Source: Viola odorata (lineage: Eukaryota > Streptophyta > Magnoliopsida > Malpighiales > Violaceae). From it: DNA of 64,000 bases. Location of the stretch: assembly GCA_963691705.1 (NCBI GenBank), contig OY829541.1:46269661-46333660 (forward strand), written 5' to 3'. Below, one piece after another: positions 10,121-20,323 of this stretch (position 1 is its first letter; every line of letters starts with the position of its first letter). The notes under the pieces are model-generated. The model made no database searches. It was not told where the DNA came from and saw nothing but the letters and a program-made list of their open reading frames with translations. Made by a program: the position numbers and the translations under genes.

Positions 10121-10336
10121 TTCTTGTAAATCAAAAAAGGAAAAAATAATAATGAGAAACCCATTCTGATGGCTGCGACATACGTGAATATATTATTATT
10201 ATTTTAGTTTATATTAATAAAATTTTATCTATTGGTCCGGTAAATTATAACTCCTAATTTCTGATTAATAAACCTGATTTAAATCGACTCATTTCATACA
10301 ATAAAATATTAGTTTCTATGAGAGCACCCCAATTTC

Positions 10337-11110
10337 TTTTCATGCAACTCAAATCAAATCCATTCTTCTTACACTTAAATATAGTCAACTGGAAATTTAT
10401 CTTTTTGCAAATCGAGAAAGCAAATCAGGGAAAGATGACTTCTATTTCATCTCAAAAACAATTATAAAACAATTTAAAAAACAAATAACGCAAAAAACAT
10501 TGCTTCAAGGGAACGAGTCATGTGGGAACGGATCAATATCCGCACTGACCAGATAGTGAAGCAAATCAAAAACCAATGTGCAACTACAAGATGAAACAGA
10601 ATCAATTAATAAATTAATGTGACTTAATTATGATGTAACCAATATCTCTTTTATCTTTCCTAAAATTATTGACAATTCAAGTTAATTTTATATTAATTAA
10701 TTAATAAAATTTTAAGTAACTAATTAATTAAAATACTCGAATTGTGGTGAGAATTTAAATTAATTAAATTCGAAAAGCGACCTAAATACTCAGCTGACGT
10801 ATAAAAAAAGAAAAAGAAAGCTTACTTGGTACTAATTGACAAAAGTTTACTAGTATCAACTAGTTCGTCGCAGCAAGAGTATTTTCTTGCTTTGGGAACA
10901 CCTACGTTCTCACCTAATTTATCCTGATTCTTGGTTGATTTCTTACGCATCAAAATTCGATTATTTGTCATTTGGTATTGCGACGCTTGAACAAAGGCAA
11001 TTTCTAGCATTCCCGAATTGCACTTAAAGGATCCACTAATACACAAATAAGCCAACCGCAACCAAACTAAAAATAAATTATCTAAATCGAGAAAATAAAA
11101 TCTCAATCTA
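10337..11110. other. Intergenic DNA
   Basis: AT-rich. A 94-codon minus-strand frame at 10822-11106 has no recognisable domain and I do not call it a gene. Confidence 0.55.
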
Positions 11111-11118
11111 TCTGTAAC

Positions 11119-12363
11119 CAGGGGCGGATCCAGGAATTATTTTCAGGGGTTCGAGGGTGCTGCCCTCGATATTTCTGTTTTTGAGTATTTTAAAAGGAAG
11201 GTAAGCGAGCTGAACGAAATTTTTTTTATAAAGACTTTCCTCCTCATTCCTCAACTAGAACCTAGACTTTATCATGACAAATAGCAGCAGTCATGCTCTG
11301 AATTTTTCCAAGAAAACAGCCTGAAGTCAAAAGTTATAGTGGTCGAAATTACTTATGTACCATTTCTCTCATAATTTATCAACCATCTTAGACCACAAAG
11401 AAGCAATGCATAGATATGGAAAGTGGCAAAAGCTAATCTCCCATGAACGCAAATAATGAATCATTCAAACTTTTTTATTCTCATTTCTAGTGGTAGGATA
11501 CTAAACACATTAAGACATACTCCATAATTCTCACTCCCTACCTCCATTGAATCCATTCACATTTCTTATGGTTCATTACGGGCAACCAAACAAATCGTAA
11601 AAGTATCAAATGAAACATGTGTTTTGTATAATTGGATTTAAAAATAAAAAAAATATATTTAATTAAGAGAAAAAAAACTCTCAAGGAGTCGTGGTATTGA
11701 AAATAGTTCATTGAAAGATGATATTAATCTTGACACATCGTACAAAAAATTAAAAACTAACTTTGGCTTCCACAAGTTATTTATTCTTGATAAATAACGT
11801 TATGAATAAATCGAGAAATGTAACTTATATTCTTATAATATTTAATGACAATTAATGATATGTAGTGTGATTTTTTAAAATATTAATTTATTATATTTTT
11901 TAATAAATTAAATATGGTGCAAATTCAAACCTTGTCAATACAAAAAAATATATTATAAGAGTTTAATTTATAAATTCATGACAAACTTATATTCCAAATA
12001 TATATGTATATATATATGCAATATTTATCAAAAGTTTCCTTTGCTTCAGTGGTTAAAAATGTTGCTTCTAAGCTAAAGGGAGGGGGGAATCCCCTCCCAC
12101 GCATTCCTTTACAACAGATTTTGGGGATGGGCTGGGCTGAAATGAGGAAACGTGACTTTTGGCTCAAATAATTTAAAAAGATGGGGTTTGTGTGAATCGA
12201 ACACACAACCTTCTGATCAAGAGTCAGAACATTGCGCCAAGGATCCTATTGAATGATAAAAGGGTGAACTTTTACTTAAACCTTAAATTACAGGTAATAT
12301 TTTTTTTTGGATTGGGTCAGGTGGGCGCCAGCTCATCCTAGTCCTGGGCTGGATCTGCCCCTG
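11119..12363. mobile_element. hAT-like non-autonomous element, 1,245 bases
   Basis: The left end CAGGGGCGGATCCAG and right end CTGGATCTGCCCCTG form a 15-base terminal inverted repeat with one mismatch. The element is flanked by a perfect 8-base duplication TCTGTAAC (11111-11118 and 12364-12371), the size typical of hAT insertion. Inside I see no transposase, an ATAT microsatellite near 12000 and a tRNA-Trp-like relic at the right side. Confidence 0.82.
12182..12246 (-). pseudogene. tRNA-Trp-like pseudogene inside the hAT-like element
   Basis: Read on the minus strand it starts GGATCCTTGGCGCAATG, has TCTGACTCTTGATCAGA as an anticodon arm, then AGGTTGTGTGTTCGATTCACAC as variable and T arms. 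This follows plant tRNA-Trp closely. About eight bases of the D arm are missing, the anticodon position reads CTT instead of CCA and the acceptor stem does not pair, so it is a relic. Confidence 0.65.
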
Positions 12364-12371
12364 TCTGTAAC

Positions 12372-13979
12372 ATAATTGAACTTTTTTTCTTTCAAATATT
12401 GAATATTTTAACTAATAATACAGAATAACTTATTAGTTTGAACCGAACTAATCGGAAAATAAATTTGTTTCAATTTAATTAAACAAACCCATAAATAATA
12501 GTCACCTTAATATTGCATTTCAGTGACATACTTAAAGAGAAATCATATAATTGGTATATTAGGGCTAATGTAGTATGTTTTTTTGCATGTAGAAACTGTA
12601 TATAAAACAAGAAGTCTTACAGAGTCATAAATGATGACTCAAACAGGACAACACATCAAACTAATTACGCTAAATTAAAACACAGTTCACCGAGGACCGA
12701 ATGGTCGAGCAAGAGTAAGGGAATGAGTGGTGAAGCCCTTTAATCCACATCCACAGATGACCAGACGCCTGTTGGATCGCATCTCCCCTAATCGAAGACC
12801 ATCACGTTTCGGCATCTCCAAATCGACCAGCCAATAGCCGGGAATAGCATATTCCAAGCTTGTTGCTTGAAGTTTGAACTCTAAACTGCACTCGCCCAGA
12901 CGTGTCAAAATTGCAGCAAGTTACACAGCATATTCCAAATGGTAAATAATTTTGAAAAATAAACTTTGGACAAAATTTGTAACAAATATAAACATTGGTT
13001 TATTTATCAATGTAAAAGATAAGACATTTACAAACAAATATATGATATGACCAACATTGGTTGTGGTCAAGTGTTAAAAGACTTATTCACCTTTAACTAA
13101 GATTTTCAGTTCGAGTCTTGAGAAAACTCGAACTGGATTACCCGGTGAAATAGAAAAATACATAAAAAAACAAAATATATATACTTCCTAATATATTGTA
13201 TTTTATCTTTTATGGTTATTTTACTTTTCAACCACAATTTTTTAAAATTATTTACCAAATAAAGTGCTTTCTATAAGTAATTTTGCACGCAATACTGTAC
13301 CTCCAGCAAATGGAGAATTTAACTACAACCCCAAACAGAGACTATGTATCCGAACTCATCACAAAATCTCCTTAAGAGAATTTTGTTTGTTTTTCTAACC
13401 TTAGTTACTCGAAGAATTAAGCTCGTTATATATACTTATATTTATTTATTGTGCCATTAATGGAAAAAGGCAAATTTCAAGGCTGGCTGGTCCTGTAATT
13501 CGGAAGGTTGGCTTGCCATCATTTATTTCGATAGGTGATATGGGCCGAAGCTTTCTCATCTGTATGCTCTTTCATTGATTCATATATGCTTAACTATAAG
13601 TTTGTGTTTCGGTATTGTTTTCATGAGTTTTGGAAAGAAAATTCAGAAATTTACTTGAAAATTTAACTATTTGATGATTTATTGGTTTGAGACAATCTAT
13701 TATTTCATTTTTTGCCGGATTCTTGTGGATTGAGCTATTACATCTCCTAGGGTCTGCGGTTTGTTGTCATTGTCTGGCTACAAACACTTTAAAAAAAGCT
13801 TCGTGTCTGTATCAGGCAAGTGTCGGATACCGACAATCGCTCGACACGTCCCAATACGCGAAGACACTTAAAAAAATAATAAAAAAATAAATTTAAAGTG
13901 GATACTTTTTGTACACTTAGGGACACTCTGTAAATAGAAGTGGACACTTCCATGACACTTAATTAAGGGACAAGTGAAT
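12372..13979. other. Intergenic DNA, possible SINE-like relic
   Basis: No supported gene; a 73-codon minus frame at 12687-12908 has no recognisable domain. Near 13050-13140 a TGGTCAAGTGTTAAAAG segment (A-box-like) followed by CAGTTCGAGTCTTG (B-box-like) looks like a tRNA-derived repeat. Confidence 0.4.
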
Positions 13980-13988
13980 GCAAATAGG

Positions 13989-14264
13989 GGGTTAATACTC
14001 CCCCAGTCCCAAATCTTTGTCATTTTATTTTAGTCAGTCCCAAATTTTATTTTTATTTTTATTGGTTCCAAACGTTTTATCTGTTAATTCAATATAGTCT
14101 CAACTGTTAAAAAAATGCTGACGCAAATAAACTCCGTTAGATTTTAATATACATTTTTACAAAATTGCCCCCATATTTTTCTCAAATTGCTGTGGACTTT
14201 CTTTTCCATCCACTCCCACTTCTTCTTCTTCTTTGTTGGTCTTCATCCATCCATCACCGGCAAC
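13989..14264 (+). repeat. MULE left terminal inverted repeat
   Basis: It pairs with 28047-28341 by roughly 85-90% identity with small indels, through the shared inner edge CCATCCATCACCGGCAAC. Confidence 0.85.
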
Positions 14265-14489
14265 AAGTGGGTCATTTTCTGGGTAAGTAGCATCTTATCT
14301 TGTATTCTTATTTTTTACCTTCTACTCTTTTTTTTTTGCGCTTATGCTTATGATTATGCTTGTGGGCCATTGTTAGTTCATTGTTTGAATTGATTGAGGA
14401 ATTGGGTTTGGTGATAGAATAGGTGGGTTTTGATTAGAAAAAAGAAATAATTTTTACGCGGTATATCTTACCTTCTTATTGGGCTTGTG

Positions 14490-14560
14490 ATCCAAATTAT
14501 AGTGGAAAAGTCTGAAAGGAGTGATGTTCCTGATATTGATAAGAAGAAATTAGTACCATT
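14490..14560 (+). pseudogene. ATG8: ATG8 exon fragment (upstream part) captured by the MULE
   Basis: Reading ATA GTG GAA AAG onward gives [17 protein letters not shown] then LVP. This matches the autophagy ubiquitin-like protein ATG8 around its central strand, where plant ATG8 has [21 protein letters not shown]; one residue after KKK is missing. The continuation lies 9 kb away at 23474 because Copia inserted between. ATG8 is lipidated and recruits autophagosome cargo; this fragment lacks the N-terminus and is not functional. Confidence 0.8.
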
Positions 14561-14606
14561 TTCTTCCATCTCTTATTCATTTTCTCGTTTTGTTTCATCC
14601 TTATAG

Positions 14607-15195
14607 TGTTGGAATTTGGACAACGGGACTAATGCGTTAGTACCGTTCGTATACGTTGGAACATATGGACGCATATGTTATGTGTGTACCGTCATATAAT
14701 ATATTGTTAACATAAAGTTAATTGGACCAAATTGATGATCTAATAAAGTTAAGGGGTCCAATCGTCTAATTAATACAGTGTGGGGGCACATTCAGTATTT
14801 GTGCAGAATCCCGGGTTAATTACAATTGTTGATGGGTCGATTTGTAATTAACATAAGTTAAATATAATTGGGATTTGGTCCCTAGTGGAAGTTGCCATAT
14901 ATAAGGAAAAGTTCTTCTGTTTTAACGCATAAGGAAAAAAGTAGGGTTTTCTTTTAGAAAAGAAAAACAACAGAGCGTTATCAGAAAAGACAGAGAACAT
15001 AGGGTACCCATACGCCCAAGGCAACGATTCACCAGAAGACCTTTGTTCCCGGATTTGTATATCGATCATGGCATCATTATCATCAGGTACGCTTCCGCAT
15101 TCCGTTATTTGATTCATGTATTAATTGAATTGATTTGTTCCTATATTGTTGTTCATAAGGTTAAGAACAACAGTGAATATCCTTTGGTTCTAACA
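14607..15195 (+). repeat. Copia 5' LTR
   Basis: Starts TGTTGGAATTTGG, ends GGTTCTAACA, and is 589 bases, the same length as the 3' copy. The primer site follows. Confidence 0.92.
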
Positions 15196-15197
15196 AT

Positions 15198-15210
15198 TGG
15201 TAGCGGAGCC
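15198..15210 (+). promoter_or_regulatory. Copia primer binding site (initiator tRNA-Met-like)
   Basis: TGGTAGCGGAGCC resembles the standard TGGTATCAGAGC site complementary to initiator tRNA-Met, with two mismatches in the first twelve bases. Confidence 0.6.
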
Positions 15211-16072
15211 AATAAATTTCGGTTATGTATGAATTGTATGATGCTGTGATGGTTTTCCGTATTAATTGCAAAATTGGGTTTTAATTTTAAGAACCCTAAT
15301 TCTGCAAATTTGGGAATTGATCGATTGATGATTGATTTGGGAATTGATTGATTAATTGATTCGGAAATTGATTTGGGAATTGATTGGATAATTGAGTTCG
15401 GGAATTGATTTCCTCCCCTTTGTTGATTAATTGAATTTCATGAAACTGGGGACTAAATTGATTGTTGTTCATCCCGTCTCTGCAATTGCCATTAATTGAT
15501 TTATATGGTTGGCTTGATTTGGCTTATGTGGCTTGCATTTGGCTTTGGCTTAAATGTGGCTTGTCTTTGGATTGAATCTGGCTTGTATGTGGCTTGAATT
15601 CGGCTCGGCTAGGCTGGTATTTGGCTCGTATTTGTATACTGTTTGGATAATTGTGTTTTATGTGGATTGAATCCTTGCTGCACAATCCCGTTGGTGGAAT
15701 TGCAATTCATGATTGGCTAATTGATTTTGATTAATTGCTTAATTATGATGGGATTGATTTAATTGATTTGGCTGATTAATGGAAGAATTGCAAACGGGAT
15801 TTAATTTTCTGGGAATTGAATCGAGAAACTCCATGATTGAAGTGATATGTGAATAGTGATTCGTGAACAGTGATTTTGGAATAGTGATTCTTTGGTCCGT
15901 ATTTTAATACTGCATGGATACGTATTGTCACTACTTGCTGGTACTGTTCACGGCACTGCTTGGGTACTGTTCATCAGTACTGGTTCGGGTTGCCGGACTT
16001 AAAGTTAATTCAATTATTTGAACATGAACATCATAAGGTTTAAGATGTTCGTCGGGTTTATATAATTGATTT

Positions 16073-16262
16073 AAAGTGTGGTGTTAATAATTTCATGCGG
16101 ATAGTTGTCGGCTAAAATGAAGATGACTATTTGGCGGAAATTATAAACACGATAGTGATGAATCTCAAGACCTATAGCTATTAAGAGATTTATGCAATTG
16201 TTTGATCGGCTAAAATGAAGATTGAATGATTGGCAAAATCATGCTATACGATTCACACTAAA
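16073..16262 (+). repeat. Leader duplication copy 1
   Basis: Begins AAGTGTGGTGTTAATAATTT and is repeated with scattered changes at 16378-16566, about 305 bases downstream. Both copies carry two TCGGCTAAAATGAAG-like phrases (the last degenerate). Confidence 0.85.
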
Positions 16263-16377
16263 CAGAATAACACTAAGGAAGCTTTTAAGCTCAGCTTGTT
16301 TTGTCTAACTCGATTAATAAAAGTAGCAAAGTCACAAAAGTGACCTCTGCTGCGGATATTACCGAGTTAGACATTTC

Positions 16378-16566
16378 AAGTGTGGTGTTAATAATTTCAT
16401 GCAGATAGTTGTCGGCTAAAATGAAGGTGACTATTTGGCGGAAATTATAAACACGATATTGATGAATTCAAGATTTATAGCTATCAAGAGATTTATGCGA
16501 TTGTTTGATCGGCCAAAAGGAAGATGAAATAATTGGCAAAATCAAGCTATAAAATTCACACTATGG
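16378..16566 (+). repeat. Leader duplication copy 2
   Basis: Second copy of the ~190-base leader repeat, ending CACACTATGG shortly before gag. Confidence 0.85.
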
Positions 16567-16719
16567 CAAATTAATTAACTGTGAGTTGTGCTTGTAGTCC
16601 AAAGACTAAGTACAATGTCATATAATTAATTTTTGATTTATTCAATGTGTTATTCATTAAGTTTATTTCTTTAATATTTTCAGTAAAGTGAGCTGATTAA
16701 ATGTTGTGTTCTTTCGGAT

Positions 16720-17522
16720 ATGAACTCAGCAAGCTCAGTATCTGCCAATTTGAACAGTGTACCACTGTTGTCTTCCAGTAACTTCAAGTTATGGAAGAGA
16801 AAGGTAGAGACAACACTGTGCTGTATGAATAAGGATCTGGCACTCTATAAGGATTGTCCTGAGGAACCAGACCTCGAAAGTTCTGATAAGGAACTCCAGG
16901 TTTTCGAGGACTGGCAGCAATCAAACAGAGCTTGTCGTTTGGTCATACTCAGTGTTGTCCCTATGTCCATGCAGAGCACACTGGATAAGGAAGCTAGTGC
17001 CAACAAGATCCTAGAGATCTTGGCTCGTCGCTATACCCATACAGAGAAGGCCGAAATTAGCGATACTATTCGCAAATTTTGACCATAAAGTACAGAGGGG
17101 ATAGCAACATACGGGAGCATGTCCAGGGGGTCATCAACCTAGCTGAGAAGCTGAAGGCACTTAAAGTTGAGTTACCAGATGACTATCTGGTACATTATGT
17201 GCTGGCTTCAGTTCCACCTCAATACAGTCAGTTCGAGGTGAGTTACAATTGTCAGGAAAACAAGTGGACAATTGATCAGCTGACTGTTCATCTGGCTCAG
17301 GAACAAGAAAGGTTGAGACATTCTCAACTGGATAGTGCTCATCTAGCTACAGCCTCTTCATCCGGTTTTAAGAAGAGGAAAGGTAAAGAGACTGCAGGGT
17401 CTGGTTCTCAGAAGAAGTATAAGGGCTCAGATACTGAGCATAAGGGACCAAAATATTTCTTCTGCAAGAGAGTGGGTCACTTAAAGAAGGACTGCGCTAA
17501 GTATATGGCTTGGCGTGAATAG
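16720..17522 (+). pseudogene. gag: Copia Gag, frameshifted
   Basis: Two open segments, 16720-17082 and 17079-17522, are the two halves of one Copia Gag; the frame changes inside an AAATTTTG run near 17078, consistent with loss of one T. The N-terminal half shows LSSSNFKLWKRKVE and a UBN2-like core; the second half has IREHVQGVINLAEKLK. The C-terminal zinc knuckle reads YFFCKRVGHLKKDC, so the first cysteine of CX2CX4HX4C is replaced by tyrosine. Gag would package element RNA; both lesions should abolish this. Confidence 0.85.
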
Positions 17523-18596
17523 AAAGGTATGTCCTTGTCTCTTGTTAGTACAAAATCCCTTCTAGTTTCTGTGGCTAAGAACACTTGGTGGTTAGATACA
17601 TGAACCACTAAACACATAAGTGTTTCTTTGCAGTGTTGCAGAGCATAACTTGTATTTATTGCATTCGGTTGACAACAATAATGAATGTTATGCTAGCGAG
17701 TCCAGAGGGATTAAGCATAAATTGCCAACTGAGGATTCATTCAGGTTATGCACAGACGGTTAGGTCATATCTCCGCAAGGAGAATAGACCGACTTGTGTC
17801 AGATGGAATTCTTAGTAAACTCGATCGTACAGACCAACAGGTTTGCATCGAGTGCATAAAGGGCAAAACAACTAACAAAAGATGGTTTGAGGCCGAGAGA
17901 AGTTCGGAAACTCTAAAGCTGGTACATACAGACATTTGTGGTCCATTCCCTACGGCATCCTGGAATCGTCAACGGTACTTTATCAGTTTTATAGATGATT
18001 TCTCTCGATACGAATATTTATACCTCTTAAAGGAAAAGTCTAAGGCATTGGACGCTTTCAAGTCTTTCAAGACCGAAGTTGAGAATCAACTCTGCAAGAC
18101 TATTAAGGCTGTCAGATCAGATTGTGGTGGTGAGTACTACGGTCGATATGATGGATCAGGTGAACAGCGTCCTGGGCCATTTGTCAAATTTCTCGATGAG
18201 TGTGGGATAGTTCCATAGTACACCATGCGGGGGTCTCCGACCATGAATGGTGTATCTGAAAGGAGGAACCGTACCCTTAAGGATATGGTAAGGAGTATGA
18301 TTGCCAATACCACCTTACCTACATCACTCTGGGAGATGCCTTAAGAACTGCAGTCTACATTCTCAATAGGATACCAACAAAAGTGACTAACAAAACCCCA
18401 TATGAGTTATGGACTGGCAGAAAGCCTATCTTAAAGCACTTAAAGATTTGGGGTTGTCCAGCAGAAGCAAGGCCTTATAGGCCTGATGAAAGAAACTGGA
18501 CCTAAGGACTGTTAGTTGTTATTTTGTTGGTTATTCGGAGAGGTCACGGGGGTATAAGTTTTACAACCCTACTACCCGAATAATTTTTGAGACGGG
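17523..18596 (+). pseudogene. Copia protease and integrase region, upstream part
   Basis: The protease core WWLDT at about 17590 is followed by an in-frame TGA exactly where the active-site DTGA motif should continue. The GAG-pre-integrase and integrase segment at 17748-18218 is well kept: HRRLGH, CIECIKGK, HTDICGPF (first catalytic Asp) and RSDCGGEY (second Asp). A TAG at about 18216 follows; then NGVSERRNRTL (catalytic Glu) appears in sequence near 18246-18280, followed by another frame disruption. The region is cut at 18596 by the solo LTR, which enters the motif continued at 20324. Confidence 0.82.
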
Positions 18597-20318
18597 TGAT
18601 CGTCAGTCAAATAGAGATTTATAGTGCCCAAAAATGTGTGTGCACAAGAGATAATGTGTACAGTAGTAGTCGGGGTCGAACACAGGGATTGTGAGAGACT
18701 GATCTAAGGTCTTGAGTGTATTCGGGGGTGAAATGCACGAAAGGTAACAGTTAGGGGGGGGGGGTTTACTTGGCCAAACGAGTTGGCCAAGACAGATTTC
18801 GGGAGCTAACAATCCTATCTAAGAAAGCAGTATTCGGGGTCCCGAATGTCACGTTCGGGGTCCCGAATGGTAAAATAAGCAGACCGGTGAATAATTCTAG
18901 AAATGATAAAACAAATCAGAAACAGGTGCAGAAGTATCAACGCAGGCGTGAAATAGAACAAGAGTGAAATAAGCACGAATAATCAGTTGGAGAAAGGGTT
19001 CTCGGCAAAGGCATTCTGGGTTGCATTCGGGACCAGATCGTCATCAGCTCAAGGGTATTCCATTCGAGATGTCGTAGAAATGACATGGGGACCAGATTCC
19101 TCGGATATCCCCTACTTTTCTCTTAAGAGAAACTACCCCCCGTTTCTACATATGAGGTAGTCTTGACAGTTCGCCATCCCTCCAGGCACGAATGCGGGAG
19201 GGCCATACTCAAACTGCCCATGAAGCTAAGAAAAGACAGATCTAGAGCTAAAGATCCCTCAGTTTTTCAGGCTCGTGACCTCGCTCTAATCAACTACCCA
19301 CCCTATCTATTCGAGACCACTGTGACACAGTCAAGACTAAACAGATGCCTACTTGGTTCATGCAATTTTCCTTCCGTATTCATCACATAAATGGCAGCAT
19401 TTACACAAGATAATTATCAGCTGATCAGACCTCAAATTAAATCATGCAAAGATGTAATTAAAACGATGAATAATTGAATATGGCATCAAGAACATATTAA
19501 GCACATTAAGGCCTCGAATCTGCCCTTGCAACCCTTGAATCAGCCTTGCCAAGAACTAAAGATTTAGCTACTCATGCTTGGAAATGGACAATTAATAATT
19601 AAAGAAAGCATAAATAAATAGATTAAGGGAAGAAAACTTGTTACTAAAATCCGTTTGAAGCCCGACGGCAAGAGTTGAGAATGCTAACAAGACTAGAGAG
19701 AAGCTAGAGAGAAGTCTAAGGAAAACTAACTCTAAATTATACTAAGTGATTAAAAATTAGGAAGAGATCCCCCTAACTATTCTTGGATGCCCTTTATATA
19801 GTAGGGTTCCAAGCACAAAATATCTACAGCCCAAAAACTAAGGACAAAATGCATTAATTGAAAGCCTAAAGAAGTGGATCCATGTTCCTTAAAGCACAAA
19901 GCTGGAAAAGCATAAAGCTGTCTGATTTTTCCAGCTTTGGCAGGTCTGGACTGAGCTCGAGGTTGAACTGGTCAGATCGGCAGGTGTTTGGTAATCAGTG
20001 CAGAGCGCAGGAACAGTGTCAGAGGAGGCACATGGAAGCTCTGGCGAGACGACATGTGGAGACGTCATTCTTTGCCCTTCGGGGTCCCGAATGGTGAATC
20101 CGATTCGGGACCTTGAACGCTGGTTCAGACTCGGGACCTCAACTCTGGGTCTTGAAGCTCGAATTCGCTCAAAATGCACCAAAAACGCATGTTTTAGCAT
20201 AAACTCCATTTTTAGGCCTAAATCTGCAATAGTCATGAAATCAAGGGTAAATTAGCAGAATCATGCCTTAAATGGGTGAGAAAATGGGAAGAAAATCGTG
20301 AATAAAAACATGCTATCA
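18597..20318 (-). mobile_element. Solo LTR nested in the Copia element, 1,722 bases
   Basis: It starts TGATCGTCAG, ends ATGCTATCA (TG...CA, with TGAT/ATCA ends) and has a perfect 5-base duplication ACGGG (18592-18596 and 20319-20323). Removing it restores the Copia integrase-RT linker. A TATA-like CTATATAAAGGG lies on the minus strand (about 19790-19801) and the minus strand begins TGATAGCATG as does the Ty3 LTR at 5866, so the parent was probably a minus-oriented Ty3 element. No internal coding sequence remains, indicating LTR-LTR recombination. It contains a nine-base-plus G run near 18750 and repeated GGGGTCCCGAAT phrases. Confidence 0.85.
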
Positions 20319-20323
20319 ACGGG

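Larger units (their letters stand above)
9579..10336 (+). repeat. Tandem duplication unit 2 (cyclotide gene 2)
   Basis: Direct repeat of 8358-9113. It lacks about 45 bases between GTCTGTC and ATCACATTTG, carries a duplicated ATAAGTAGAT and a GAAGAAGAAGAAG run before the start codon, and matches copy 1 downstream to AGCACCCCAATTT. Confidence 0.88.
15211..16719 (+). other. Copia 5' untranslated region with internal repeats
   Basis: About 1.5 kb before gag holds no gene. GATTGATT/AATTGATT runs lie at 15310-15410, GGCTTG(N)TGGCTT repeats at 15505-15620, and a direct duplication (16073-16262 and 16378-16566) is described separately. Confidence 0.7.

Noticed and set aside
10822..11106. 94-codon minus-strand frame
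   Set aside because: No recognisable domain, no splice or promoter context; composition similar to surrounding non-coding DNA.
12182..12246. Functional tRNA gene
   Set aside because: Missing D-arm bases, unpaired acceptor stem and an altered anticodon; kept only as a pseudogene.
13050..13140. SINE with A and B boxes
   Set aside because: B-box-like and A-box-like phrases are present, but no tail, no target duplication and no clear ends; left as a possible relic only.
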